A DNA stretch of 64,000 nucleotides from Neofusicoccum parvum (taxonomy: Eukaryota > Ascomycota > Dothideomycetes > Botryosphaeriales > Botryosphaeriaceae): contig CP087208.1 in NCBI GenBank assembly GCA_020912385.1, positions 744,001-808,000 on the forward strand. The letters run 5' to 3'. Of this stretch, positions 34,412 to 46,123 are shown one piece after another. Positions within the stretch are counted from its first letter, which is position 1, and the number at the start of each line of letters is the position of its first letter. The position numbers and the translations under genes were made by a program. The notes beneath the pieces were generated by a model. That model searched no databases and was not told the origin of the DNA. It saw only the letters and a program-made list of their open reading frames with translations.

Positions 34412-35933
34412 TTACAAAAGGCAGAACATCACAGCCGCAGACATCAGGCCGATCAGTCCAGCAACGGGACCGACGGTGGTAGCCGCGCCGTCAAACGGCG
34501 TGATCGGGATGCTGGGGGTGGGGACGGGGGTGCCGACGACGCCGGGGGTGGTCGGGACGGGGGTGGCGCTGGTGAAGACGACCGAGGAGCCGTTGATCCA
34601 GGTGGTCTCGACGATCAGCGAGGACGAGGCGGCGGGGACCGACGGCTTGGGGGTGGTCGGGGCGTTGGGGGTGGTGGGCACGGAGGCCGGGGTGGAGACG
34701 GCCGGGATGGAGACGGCGGGGATGGAGAGCGCCGGGGTGGAGGCGATGTCGGTGGGGATGGACGCCACGGGCGTGGAGCGGACGGGCGTGGCCGTCTCGG
34801 CCGCCGGCGGCTCCTCGTGCTCGTCGCTGGTGCCGCAGTTGACCTCGCCCTTGACCACGGACGACTCGGCAGACCACTGCTCGCAGCTGAAGCTGGTGCT
34901 GCCGCTGATCTCCCACGAGCCGCCCACCTCGGTCAGCGAGTCGAAGGAGACTTCTGAGATGTCGCCTTCGAAGATGACGGAGCCCGAGACGGTCTCGAGC
35001 GACTCGAAGCTGATGCTGGAGAAGCTGGAGTCGGAGATCTTGAAGTCGCCGCCGATGGACTTGAGGTTGGAGAGGGAGAGGGTGGTGAGGTCCCACAGGC
35101 CGCTGATCTCGAGGTCGCCGCCGACGGTGGTGAGGCTGGAGAGGTCGAAGCCCTCGTCGGCGATGAAGCCGTCCTTGATGATGAGCGAGGACGAGACCTC
35201 GGTCAGGGAGGGAAGGGAGAGCGACGAAGCGTTGCTGAAGGTGACCTTGTTGGCAGACTCCAGCTGAGGGAAGCTGACGTCAACGGCGTTGCCGTTACCG
35301 CCGATGTAGATCTCCTCGGAGACAGTGGTCGAGGAGACGCTGACGGACCAGAGGAAATCGTTCTGCTCGATGATGATGCTCTCCGGCTCGGCAATGTCGA
35401 GATCAAGGTGCGTCAGGTAGGTGTCGCGGACCTCGACGGTCGAGCACTGCTCAATGCTGGAACCGAAGTCCACTTCCCACAGCAGGGGAAGCGAGGACAG
35501 GCTGAGTGAGCTGACGCTGCTCAGCGAAGGGAGGTCGAACCCGGTGAGAAGGGTCGAGTCGGACAGCTCAAGGCTGCCAACGCTGGTGAGCGAGTCGGCA
35601 GAGAAGTAGGTCAAGGTCTCGGCGCCCTCGACGATGAGGCTGCCGGTGATCTCCTCAATGCCGTCCAGAGAGATGGAGTCCCAAACATCCTTGGCAATCT
35701 GAATGCTACCATCGAAGGTCTTGCAGGAAGCCAAGTCCAGGACGTCCTCGACACCAACGGTAAGGATGCCGCCAGATGGGGCCGAGCAGTCTGCACAGTT
35801 GTCAGCAAGAATTCTCAGATAGGCCAACGGATTGGATCGTAGAGTGAAAGAGAAGGGACTAACCGGCAGCAGCGGCAGCGCCGACAAGAAGGCCCGAAGC
35901 GGCAATGGACCGCAGCTTTGTTGAGTAAACCAT
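34412..35933 (-). CDS. ECM33: ECM33/SPS2-like GPI-anchored cell-wall protein
   Basis: A 482-residue secreted protein needed in relatives for wall integrity. Exons are 35933-35864 and 35790-34412 (73-nt intron). The signal peptide is encoded by exon 1 (VYSTKLRSIAASGLLVGAAAAA). The body is a receptor-L/leucine-rich type solenoid made of repeating units such as IEEITGSLIVEGAETLTYF, LTTVGGDLEISGLWDLTTL and LKSIGGDFKISDSSFSSI. A Cys pair (SFSCEQW, EVNCGT) closes it. A Thr/Pro/Ser-rich stalk with SIPAVSIPAVSTPA repeats leads to a C-terminal hydrophobic GPI signal (VAGLIGLMSAAVMFCLL). It is the second wall gene in the window beside the SUN-family protein, though not adjacent to it. Confidence 0.93.
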
Positions 35934-37310
35934 CTTGAAAATATGTGATTCAACCTGCGGTTCTGTTCCGAGTGTGGTTGAGATGAAGAAAGTTCTTGCA
36001 CGCCCTCTCAAAGAAGAAGGCTCGGGTTCTGGGCTTTTAACTCAGAAGTCGCGGTCAACGGCATGACTCCGTGCTTGCTGGGCTGAATGCCGAAGCTGAA
36101 CTTCGTGTCCAAGCGGTGGGTACCTGCTTCGCCATGATCGCTTGGAGCTCAGCCGCACAGGATAAGTTGCAGATCCCTGGCGTAACACCAGCGCACGCTG
36201 CACTCCGCCTTTATGCACCATCTGGGGATGGAGGCACAGCACAGCGCTGATCTACGAAAGGTTGCAGACAGTCGGGAGCACAGTGCAGTGGCTTGGGGCT
36301 CGTTTGGTGCTGCGAAGAGGCTACAGATGCTTCTCTGCGACCTGCGTCCTCTCCATCGCGGCTCGTATAGGCCCCACTGAGCGCTCGATGGCGTGAGAGC
36401 TTCAGGTACGGCGTGTCCGTCTCCAGTGGGGAGTGCTGCAGGAGAAGAGTTCGAGAACGGGGCCAGAACGATAAGATCCCCAGATTAACGCCACTCATGG
36501 AATCCTGTAGTACTCTTGCGGGTGTCGTGGCGAGCTGCGGGTTCGCGGGTGGGTTGATGTGTCCCCGTATAGCTAGGCACGCACCGCGGAAGATCGGAAC
36601 CTTTGAGTCATGGCGCTGGCGGAGTGCTCTGGAAGATCTCTCAACTTCAAACAGACGAGGCTTTTTATGTAAAGCGCGCAGTAGTGAAAAGGCCGAAGCG
36701 ACCATCACCACAATCAGATGGAGCAGAGCAGTGGCAGGTCACTTACTGAGACTCTCGAAATTCAATGAGATTTCACATCCCTGTACCTTTGTGTACGCAC
36801 AATTGCGATGCTGCCAGAGGGTGTGGTAGAAGCGGTGCTGGTATTCTGGCGGTCAGTGATGCGCTGTGATTGGTCGGGAAGTGCGGCGGAGGTGCAAACG
36901 TGCCTGAACATCGTGCACAAGCCAACTGCCGGTGTGGACTAGCGAGCACTGAATGGGGAAGGCCTCTGTCGAAGGCCCGATTGTCTGTGAAATGGCGGTA
37001 TCCCTGCATGAAAAATAGGGCTTGTTTTTTCCACTGCTGCGCACCGAAGCAACCCGCCTCGAGCCGGGAAGAATACAAGACATTGATCAACATATTGGGC
37101 TGTAAAGGTGGCGGAATGCAAAACGTTCAGGACTTAATGCTAATTGAAGTATTGATCGAAGGAGATAAACTAAAAAAGCGACGGAAGCATATGTACACTG
37201 CCCATGTGAAAGGCCCAGTAGCGGCGAAGCAGAATTGATCCTAGTAATGATGACCAAGACGTCCCGAGGCCCGGTCTGTTCTCTGGAACTTTCTTGAGCG
37301 CATGTTTGTT
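35934..37310. other. 1.4 kb intergenic: ECM33 promoter
   Basis: No gene supported. Overlapping short ORFs on both strands at 36.2-36.8 kb show no domain or splice continuity. The end near 37.1-37.3 kb is AT-rich 3' flank of the next gene. Confidence 0.4.
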
Positions 37311-38180
37311 TTATGTGCTCATATCATTCCATCGACCAGTAACCTCTTCCTCCCATTCCGTCCTTGCGTCGAAGAAGGCTTCTTCGGCACCTTCTGAGGC
37401 TGAGTCCGTGTCCAACTCAAACTTCCGGTTCTTTCCCTTGTCTGGCTTCGAACGAGACGTAAGTGAGTAGTAGTGGCTCTTGTCCATGCCCAAGTCTTCG
37501 TCCTCCGAGCCGAACATCTCTTGGTGCTCATTGCTCGGTTCCCCGATCCTATGATGATTACCCGTCCCATGCTCGCGAAAGTTCGTTCGGCTTGTGCATT
37601 TGGACGAAGTCTCCAATTTGCCAGGCTCTTGAGTGAGGGCATTTCCTTCTCCTCCAACGGCGAGTGAATCATCTTTTGGGGTCTGTTTGGAATGTAACAA
37701 GCGTGGTAATGCATTCCCTATCACCACGGCCTCGCCAGGTTCGATTTTGACAGTAGCGGTCTTCGGTGGGCGGGACTTGAGCTGCAGGGCTATATCGCAG
37801 CATGGCCATTTTCCTCCTTTGCATTGCTCTCGCTCATGTCTCCTGCGTGTCCCCGATCCTTTGGAGAGAAATAGTTTGTTAGTGACCCGGAAGTGCTCGC
37901 ACTTTCCGCATGTTTCAGACAAATATCTCAGGACCTCGCTGTCCGCGGTGAGAAAGTAGTTGTTCTTTGGAGGTCTCGTCCAGCAGTGACAGACCTGTTG
38001 CCTTGGCTCGTATCTGAGCGGTTCGCCAAATTTATTTCCAAATAGTACGACCACGTCTGGTATTTGTTGTACAAGCTCGACCCAGCCTCCTGACTTGGCT
38101 TTGTCGATGTGAACTCTTCTTGCTTTGGTCTTATCCCTGTTGACAATGTCAACGAACTCATATCCTTTCAGATAAGACCC
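37311..38180 (-). pseudogene. In-frame C-terminal extension cut off by TGA from the large unknown gene
   Basis: 289 codons that continue exactly in the frame of the upstream gene after a single TGA (38181-38183). They include GWVELVQQIPDVVVLFGNKFGEP and HCWTRPPKNNYFLTADSEVL, which resemble the C-terminal end of a fungal family I know only as unknown proteins, then a Cys/His group (CGKCEHF, GGKWPCCD) and an acidic tail. No good donor-acceptor pair removes the stop. It could be a nonsense mutation, a sequencing error, a readthrough extension or a missed intron. Confidence 0.55.
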
Positions 38181-41019
38181 TCAGCTATCAAGTTTTCTGC
38201 GGAGGCGTTGCTGGTTTTCTTTCAATGCATCGAGGGCCAGGAACATCATTAGAGCTATCTGCCAAACTGTGACCAGTCTTTCTGGCTTGTCGATGCGGCG
38301 AATGTCTCCGGGGAGTTCCTCGTGAGCTCTTCTGTGTATTTCTCGGGCTGCTGCTTCACCGCCGTCCCGAGATGCTTCCGCAAAAGGCATGAAATTTAAA
38401 ACCTTCTGTTGTTCGAATCCCAGGGGTAAACTCTGTACAGACGCCCACGAGAGCATGAGATGTAAGACCACACTTGTCTCGGGCACCAACCATGCCGACT
38501 TCATTTCGACATCGTATAACAGCTGGGGCTTGTGCTTCAAAGTGCGCAGCTTGTCGCTGATTATTGTTTTTAGCAGATCGATGATTGGGTCGAACTTCGA
38601 GTAAGAGATTTTGGTGGTCGCGCTCATTCCTATGACCCCACCAGTAGCGAAGTTTGAGGTCAATCCGAAGTTGATGGCTTTTTCCAGTTCGAACGAAATT
38701 CCTCCGGGGACATCAGAGGCACCTGAGCGTTCAATGATATTGTATCCTGATCCTTTAGTTCCAAGATGGTTTTGGGCAAATGGAAAAGCGCCAACAAATG
38801 TTCTCTTCCCAGCTAAAGAATCCAGGCTATCCGCCAACAGAATGTTCCGGTAATGCTTGTCGATATCTTCCCAAGATATGGGAGAGACACTGGCAGCCAA
38901 AGTCTTGTCATTCAAGTAGCACTCATCGGTACGTGTATTCTCATCGGCGAAATCGATTTCGACTATCCTGGGTCTGTTGCCAATAAAATGCCATTGAACT
39001 TCTTGGACTTGGTCGACGCTTTTGCCTTCGCGTGTGGCCAAAGGCACGAGTGCTGTGTGGCTGCCCTTGAGAATGAGTCCTTCTTTGTACTCAATGGGAT
39101 GGAATGTCATGGCTTGATGAGCCATTATTTCCAGTGGAAGCTCTAGACCTTGGGCATGTTCTCGCCCTGGAACGGGAAACCCCTTGGCGAGGACATACCC
39201 CTCGAACATTCGGTGCCAGCAGCAACCATCGCCTTCACGGAGAGGACTGAGAGGTTGCGTTGTGATCTGGAAATCTAACGGACCGGTTCTTCGGTGGTTC
39301 TCGAAGATAACCTCCGAAGCCTGCAGGGTTCGTTCTTGAGGTGGTCTACAAGCTGCTGTAAGCCACGCTAGAAGTTCACAAACCAATAGAGCATCTTGCT
39401 TTGAGGATTCGAATTTTGCTTCCGTGCTCTCGAACTGCGAACATCTCAGACTGGTACCACGTGTCGAATAATCATAGGTGTCTGGATTTAAGCAAACATA
39501 TTAGTCTTTGAGATAGATTGGCATGAACCCACAGCTACTTCCGTTCGAGCGCGGACACAATACTCACCCCTTCGAATTGGCATCATTTCAAAAAGCTCAA
39601 TGATGACCTGAAGAAAGGAGACACCCTTTTCTCCCCACATGAAATCAACGTAGTCTAAACAGGAAGAAGCGTATGCTTTGTTCGGCTCTCCTGTAATCAC
39701 CAGAACTGTTTCGAGGTTCCTCGGGGTTTCCAAGCCGTCTCTCATGTAAAGAGGCAGTTGCCACTGGATAGTGATCTCAACAGGGATATGATCGTCATTG
39801 GAACCTTTCAACGCGTCGCTTACTTGTTGGAGAATCCTGGACCTGAAAGCCCATTCCCGAAATTGGATCTGGAGGTTCTTGTATGATCTTCCATTGAGCA
39901 AGAAACTTTCGATTGGGTCTAGCGACCGAGGTTCCTGCTTTTGATCTGACTCAGGAACAGGCAAAGGGCCTTCTTCAGTCAGACTTTCCACATCGCTTCC
40001 TCCGATATCTCCAGATTCCTGGTCAGGATCGAAGATCAGTCGGATGGTCTCTGCGATAAGAGCGGCTTTGTGATGAACAAGGCCTGCACCAAGGCGTTGC
40101 TCGTTCGAAATTGCCTCCGAACTTAGCTGATTAGAATATATGACCAAGAACCGCCGGAAGTTCCGTTCAAATCGCTCCGGACCGATGCTTCTTTTTGATA
40201 CTGCCTCCTGAATTGCAGGCTTAAGGACTTTATCTTGAGAAAGCAGTATGATCAATTGCTCGGTTGCTGAATTAATCTCTTCTTTAGAGTAGCCAGACAC
40301 TTCCGATAGCAAGATGTCATTCGTCTGACGAGAGTCCACAGTTTCCAAGGAAAATACTGATGGTGCCTGATCTGAGATGCTCGATGCTGAGGATGATGGG
40401 GGATGCCGGTGCTGGTCAACAGGCTGCTTGCTGAGATTTGCCACGAAATCCTGTGATATCGCACTCGCCTCGCTATTATGGCTCATTGCCTCCTTGATAT
40501 CGGGCTCGTATATTTCGGCCCTGGTGCCAGAGAGATCAGGTTGCTCTTCTTTTGATATCTCGTCAACGGAGACATTCCGCCCGCGTATCTCACTTCCGTC
40601 AGATATGCCTCCTGTATGGCCGTCGCTAGCTGTAGGCGATCTTTTTACTGGTTCGGCAGGATGACGGAGAGCTGGTTTTGCAGAGTCTGAGCCTGGCCCA
40701 TCCTTCGCGGGGGCTGACGGAGAGATGTCTTGTTGCTGGTGCCTCGTGGCGATTTTTGGGGGGTCTGCTGACATGGTCAAAGATCTTTCGGGGATGAGCT
40801 CTTGGAGTCCTTCGAGTCGATATAGCGGTGGGGACGTCGAAGAGGATACAGATGCGCTTAAGACTCTATAGGGGCCCCGCAGTTTGTGCCTGGTATCGCG
40901 GTAGTACACATCGTCGCCAGGGATGTACATAGCCACCCTAGGCAACTGGTTGAGCATTAGCACGAGCTCGGGGCCTAAGCTGGCTCACTTACCATAAGGG
41001 TTTTTGGTACTCTCGACAT
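38181..41019 (-). CDS. Large fungal protein of unknown function, N-terminal SH3-like domain
   Basis: 901 residues up to the TGA, or about 1190 with the extension. Exons are 41019-40993 (nine codons), 40945-39568 and 39481-38181, with introns of 47 and 86 nt. An N-terminal SH3/integrase-tail-like unit (YIPGDDVYYRDTRHKLRGPYRVL) is followed by a disordered Ser/Pro/Glu region (residues 60-200), then helical segments and VEITIQWQLPLYMRDGL with LETVLVITGEPNKAYASSCLDYVDFMW. The last exon has CCWHRMFEGYVLAKGFPVP and GLELPLEIMAHQAM. I associate the combination with a large expanded family of unknown proteins in filamentous fungi. No catalytic motif is visible. The reading frame is otherwise clean, so a recent mutation would explain the stop. 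Confidence 0.75.
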
Positions 41020-41503
41020 GGTTGAACACGAAGTCACTCAAACGTCTGAAGCTGGCGAGGTGTCAATGAAAGGCGAAGACCGAGGAAAAGCTAGAGGAAA
41101 CAAGTTGTCGCAAGGCTGAGGTAGTAGCTGGATTCCGATCGGCTTTGCTGACGTTCTGCATGATGCACGTACCCCTCACTCCACGTATAGATCCAATGAC
41201 AGGCAGAAGTAAGCGAGCATGTAGTGCGACAGCATCTTCGGCTGACCATGGTCGACAAGGTTATGGCTGCGAATCACCACCAGTTATGTGGAAATCAAGC
41301 ATCTATCTAGGCAGCTAAGTTTCCTCAATGTGTGTTTTACCAATCGTGGCGTGTCTCAGGAATCTCGCGAACACGAGATCGGGTTCCATTTAGTTCCGTG
41401 CATGTTGGGGAAATTTAGGTCGCTGCATAAACTGTGTTCAAACGAATCATGATATCGTAGACTACCTCTTTTCTTGTTTATTAATGCCCTTTTGATATCC
41501 CAT
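41020..41503. other. Intergenic: promoter of the large unknown gene
   Basis: About 480 bp. The part next to 41020 is pyrimidine-rich on the gene's sense strand, like a leader. No other feature was seen. Confidence 0.4.
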
Positions 41504-42516
41504 TCATTCATGGAGTTCAGCTACGGCAAAATACCCCTTATTCTCCACAACACCTCTATCCTTGACGACTGCTGTGTATTTCACCACCCATTGAGGGGTG
41601 ACATCTCCTTTCAAACCGTCCGTCGAGCCATTAGAGCCAGTCAAAACGCCAGCACCCTTCTCACCGGGGCCCAGCAGCTCTCTCACAGTGCCGGAGGGAA
41701 GGATATTGGTGCAGTCATTGTGCGTCAGCAACTCAACCTTCTCCTGCTTCGCATACAGGATCAACGGCTTCGGCACCACACAGCAGTCCCGCACATTAAT
41801 CTGATCCACACTAGGCCGCACGCGCGCCTTACTCAGGAACCGCGACAACCGCTGCGAGCCAAACTCCGACAAGCCCAACTTTCCAATCAGACCCTCATCA
41901 TACAGTTTCTCGACCGCGCGCCATGTCTCAATCATGCTGTCGATATCCTCCGTACTAGCACTGCTTTCCGAGCCTGATCCACCCGTGGGTATACTGCTAC
42001 TCTCGTCCAAGTCCGAGTCCTCATCGTCGGCATCGAAGGCGATTCCTGGGAAAGACACGATCAGGAGATCGATGGACGGGACGTGCAGTTCCTTGAGCAC
42101 GAAATCTATGGCGTCTCTAGTTTGTGCGCAGCGTTGGGATACAGGAACGTTGGGCAGGTAGAACAGCTTAACGGTGATGTCGTACGCAGATCGCTCTTCG
42201 GCCAAGCCGGATTGTGAGAAGTCGATGGCGGGGATGTAGAGATCGGAGCCCTGCTGGGCAGTCCAGTCGTGGAATGACGTGACGGCTGGGGTGGAGGAGC
42301 CGTCGCTAGTGTTCCCGTTCGACGAGGGCTGGTGGGAGGCGAAGTTGGCGCGTAGAGAGCTTGTGAGTTCGGTGTTGGACTTCTCGATCAGGTTGCGACG
42401 GATGGCGGAGGGGCCACCGCCCATGATATTGCTAGCATGCCAGGTGTGAGATCACGCAAGGGGGCAGAGGGCTTGAGGATATGTGCATACGACGTGGAAA
42501 GGATCAGCCTCGTCAT
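41504..42516 (-). CDS. GCLM: Glutamate-cysteine ligase regulatory (modifier) subunit
   Basis: A 317-residue aldo/keto-reductase-fold protein that binds and activates the catalytic subunit of glutamate-cysteine ligase, the first enzyme of glutathione synthesis. Exons are 42516-42491 (26 nt, MTRLILSTS) and 42431-41504 with a 59-nt intron; the join gives STSNIMGGGPSAIRRNLIEKSNTELTSSL-type sequence. Also seen are the AKR-like string FVLKELHVPSIDLLIVSFPG, an acidic insertion (DADDEDSDLDESSS), then WRAVEKLYDEGLIGKLGLSEF and PSVDQINVRDCCVVP. Functionally it belongs with SFA1 and the peroxiredoxin-like gene (glutathione metabolism), but it is not linked to them. It shares a 394-bp divergent promoter with the AP-1 sigma gene. 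Confidence 0.92.
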
Positions 42517-42910
42517 AGTGGGGTGAGGAATGGTGTTGGCCTGCTTCGACTTGGAGCGGCGCTTCAAGGCACGGCGTGGATGGAGGACGTAGTTCAACAA
42601 AGAGTGGAAATCACGGGCCTGGCGCGAGCTGATCTCCATGCCGCGCTGGCAGAAAAATATGGCGCGACGTTTGCGCGACGGCGGTGGAAGTCGGACGAGA
42701 GAGATAATGTAAGCAACAATTGCCCGGCGGAGCGCGGTCTCGGCTGGCAGCCGCGGGGCCGTGAGCGAGCGGCGGGGCTCTTCCGCGGCTTCTTGGCGCG
42801 CGACTCAGCGGCAGCGGTCCGAAGTCGAAGCCGCTTCTCTCAAATTACCTGCGCCAGAACAGCCCCCTCCATCCGCACAGCGAAGCTTGCCCACCCCACG
42901 CGACGCTGCC
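42517..42910. promoter_or_regulatory. Divergent promoter of GCLM-like and AP-1 sigma genes
   Basis: 394 bp, GC-rich between 42720 and 42900. No TATA box is seen on either side, as expected for housekeeping genes. Confidence 0.45.
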
Positions 42911-43701
42911 ATGACGATCAAGTGAGCGCCACAATGCTCTGCCGCCCGCGTCCGCCATGCTGACGATGCCAGATACCTGATCCTGCTCTCGCGCCAGGGC
43001 AAGGTGGTGCGTCTCCTCAGGCAGCCGCTCTGTCAAGCTTCAGGCGCCGACTGACTGCGTGCATAGCGCCTTGCGAAATGGTTCACCACTCTTTCCCCCA
43101 AGGACAAGGCCAAGATTGTCAAGGACGTCTCCCAGCTGGTTCTCGCCCGCCGCACCCGCATGTGCAACTTCCTTGAATACAAGGGTATGCCACCTGGCCC
43201 TTCGGCGCCCACCCTCCTACACCCCTTGCAACCGCGTGGCTGAATCCGCCGCAGATACCAAGGTCGTCTACCGCCGCTACGCCTCCCTCTTCTTCATCGC
43301 CGGATGCGACTCGGAAGACAACGAGCTCATCACCCTCGAAATCGTGCACCGCTACGTCGAACAAATGGATAAGTACTACGGCAATGTCTGCGAGCTGGAC
43401 ATCATCTTCAACTTCCAGAAGGCCTACTTCATCCTCGACGAGCTGCTCCTGGCCGGAGAGATGCAGGAGAGCAGCAAGAAGAACGTGCTGCGCTGCATCA
43501 GCCAGCAAGACAGCCTGGAGGACATGGAGGTGAGTTGATTTCTGAGAGCTGCATATGGAGGAAGGCACGAACCAAGCACGACTGGTATACACGCTGTTCC
43601 GACTGTCGCCAGCACTGCATGCGCTTTCTCAACCCGGCATCTCAAGACAGCGTTAACGAGAGCTGCAGGTCGAGGACGATGGTGTCACTAAGATTGGCTG
43701 A
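42911..43701 (+). CDS. APS1: AP-1 clathrin adaptor complex sigma subunit
   Basis: A 156-residue small adaptin acting in clathrin coats at the trans-Golgi and endosomes. Exons are 42911-42921 (11 nt), 42973-43006 (34 nt), 43067-43184, 43255-43529 and 43669-43701, all GT-AG. The join gives [20 protein letters not shown]. Landmarks are [71 protein letters not shown] and [18 protein letters not shown]. Conservation in this family is near total, so the junctions are secure; the last exon ([10 protein letters not shown]) is slightly atypical, since relatives usually end in TKIM. A 34-codon ORF (43772-43876) just downstream could be an alternative last exon, but I found no phase-compatible splice to it. 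Confidence 0.93.
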
Positions 43702-44903
43702 GCCAGCCCGGCAACCCATTGCTGCTATCTGTTGTGATACCCAGGCGTGACGGTCGTACCTTGTCTCTCCAATGTTCAGTGCAACCACACGTGGCGTGTC
43801 AAAACTCGTTGCTGATGGAATCGAGCAGGACGCCGACAACATCGAGGACAAGATCCGTCAAGCTGGAATGATATAGAAGCAGCACCATCACCTTCAGTAC
43901 TGTTTGATATGATCGGTTAGCGGAGCACGAACCAAGACTTGCATCGGCGGGAGTTAAGGTGTTTTATCGGTTCGTCTGGGTACTGGGGCTCAAGGGAGCT
44001 CCACGTGTGTATGATACCTCCAACGCCCTTTGCCGCAGGCAAGGATATACTGGCGCTTGGATTTAGTACCTAATGAAGCTACGAATACCTGCATCAACGG
44101 CCTCAGAGACACTCTCGTGCAGCTGACTGCGCTTATTGGTCCGTCGAGCAATTCTGATCTAACAGTAGCCACCAGTAACAACAGCCGAGACCGTCACTAT
44201 CCTCCGACTTGCAGCCCACCTACAGAGGATCTCACGCCGATACACGCGGCGTCCAGCAGGAATACGGATCGGCGTTATGCCGCCAGGAAGCCAGCGTCGC
44301 ATCTTCTCACAATCCCCCACGGGCGCAACCCACACGACGTCGCCGCATCTCTCCAGACATCTCAGCACCGCTCAGGCGCGCACGTTGTCTGGCAGCGGAC
44401 CGACTTTAGCAAGCACACTCACATGCGGCAGGGCAGGCCCCTGAGTGGTGGACTGATGACGCAGGGCTGGTCACGTGTAGGCTAACACAGCCGTCAGCGC
44501 GCGCTCTCTCCACCCGGGCCAAGGCCCAGCCGGCCAGCCAGGCCTCCCGACGTCAACGCTGCTCCACCGCTCCACCCCCGATAAGGCGACAACCGTACCA
44601 TGTCCACTATCACCACTATCACCACCATCGCATCCTCCCTGCTAGACGTCTCATCGTCTGGCTCGCACAGCGCACGAAGCTCGGTCTTTGCAGCCAGCCT
44701 AGAGTGATCTTCGCGTGTTGTCTTGCTCCGCAGGTCCTAGACAACACCACACCTCCGCATTCCCCGAACAAAGCTGCGCCGCCCCCCTCGGCCGCAACCG
44801 CGCATTTCCAATCCATTCGAGCCTGCTAGGAATACCACACCCTCCCATCCACCACCGACATACCAGATCATCTCGGACAACGCGACTCCGCGCAAACATC
44901 ACG
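43702..44903. other. 1.2 kb intergenic: 3' flank of AP-1 sigma and promoter of MAF1
   Basis: It contains the small ORF at 43772-43876. From 44.5 kb the plus strand is C-rich and pyrimidine-rich up to the MAF1 start, like a leader. Otherwise nothing recognised. Confidence 0.4.
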
Positions 44904-46123
44904 ATGAAGGTGCGTCGCCTTCCCCTGAGCTCTGCGCGCGCGCATCCGCTCGGACAGCTTCCGAGCCGCCCCGTGGAGTCTCTGAGGATCGCGCGCAGAG
45001 GGAGACATTGACGAACGATGTACAACTAACCTGACTTTGCCTATAGTACCTCCCACTACGCGATTTCGAAGACGTGACGAGCTCGCTCAACTTCGACACG
45101 CCCGATTGCCACGTCATCGGCGGCTGCGACCTGTACACAACAAAGGCTGCCGGAAGCGACAAGAAGCTCTATAAGAGCATCGAAAACTCGCTCGAATCGC
45201 AACATGAATCCGTCCTCCGCCTGTCCGCGTCGCTCTCACCCCCACAAGCGGAATCGCTCGCCGAGTCCTTGAACCTCTCCCGCTCAAGTCCGTTCGGCCC
45301 GCTCAGCCAAATATCAAGTCGCCGCACCTTCGCATACCTCATCGCGACGCTCAATGCCAGCCACCCGGACTACGACTTCTCGCACATCCTCCGGCCGACA
45401 GACTTCCGGAAAGAGCGGAGCCTGCGGGCTGTCATGAACACGATCGATACGACACTATACAACCTGCGCCCGCGGCCGTCGGGCGCGATGCTGGCGGTGC
45501 CGCCGTCGAGCTGGTCGAGCGGCAGCGGGTCTGGCGCGTCCGGGACGCGCACGCCGGGCGGCCACCAGATATGGAGCCCGCGGATGTGGCGGCTGATGGA
45601 CAACGAGATGACGCTGCGCGACTGCGCCATCTACTGCTACCAGCCCGAGGAGGACCCATTCGACGGCGAGGAGGGCTCCATCTGGAGCATGAACTACTTC
45701 TTCTTCAACAAGAACCGCAAGCGCGTTTGCTACCTGTACCTGCGCGGCCTGAGCATCATGTCGCACAGCCCGGCGGTGCGCGCCGCGGCCGCGAGCCACG
45801 TCCACACCGGCTCCAAGCGCGGCGCCAGCCAGAGCAGCTCGCTCGCCATGGGTCTGGAGAGCGCGGACAAGCGCGCCAAGTACTGGCTCGGTGAGCGCGC
45901 GGACGGCCACAGCATCTCGTCGGGCTGGCCGGACGATGACGATGATGTCATGGTCATCCCGCATCCGGGCGACGACGAGGTCGACGCGGACGAGGAGCTC
46001 ATGGACTACATTGAAGAGGAGGAAGATGACGAGGAGGAGGAATTCGACGACCTCGGGCGGCAACGCGAGAAGAGCGCTGTGCGCGACATGAGCGAGCACA
46101 TTGCCGACAGCATGGAGGTCTAA
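44904..46123 (+). CDS. MAF1: MAF1, repressor of RNA polymerase III transcription
   Basis: A 360-residue nutrient- and stress-responsive repressor that binds Pol III and blocks tRNA and 5S transcription; TOR and PKA phosphorylate it in yeast. The first coding exon is 6 nt (44904-44909, ATG AAG). After a 137-nt intron, exon 2 (45047-46123) begins YLPLRDFEDVTSSLNFDTPD, the highly conserved A box. Box B and C landmarks are SRRTFAYLIATLNASHPDYDF, WSPRMWRLMDNEMTLRDCAIY and WSMNYFFFNKNRKRVCYLYL. Between A and B is a Ser-rich stretch with likely phosphorylation sites. The C-terminus is strongly acidic (about residues 305-340), typical of the family. Confidence 0.95.
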
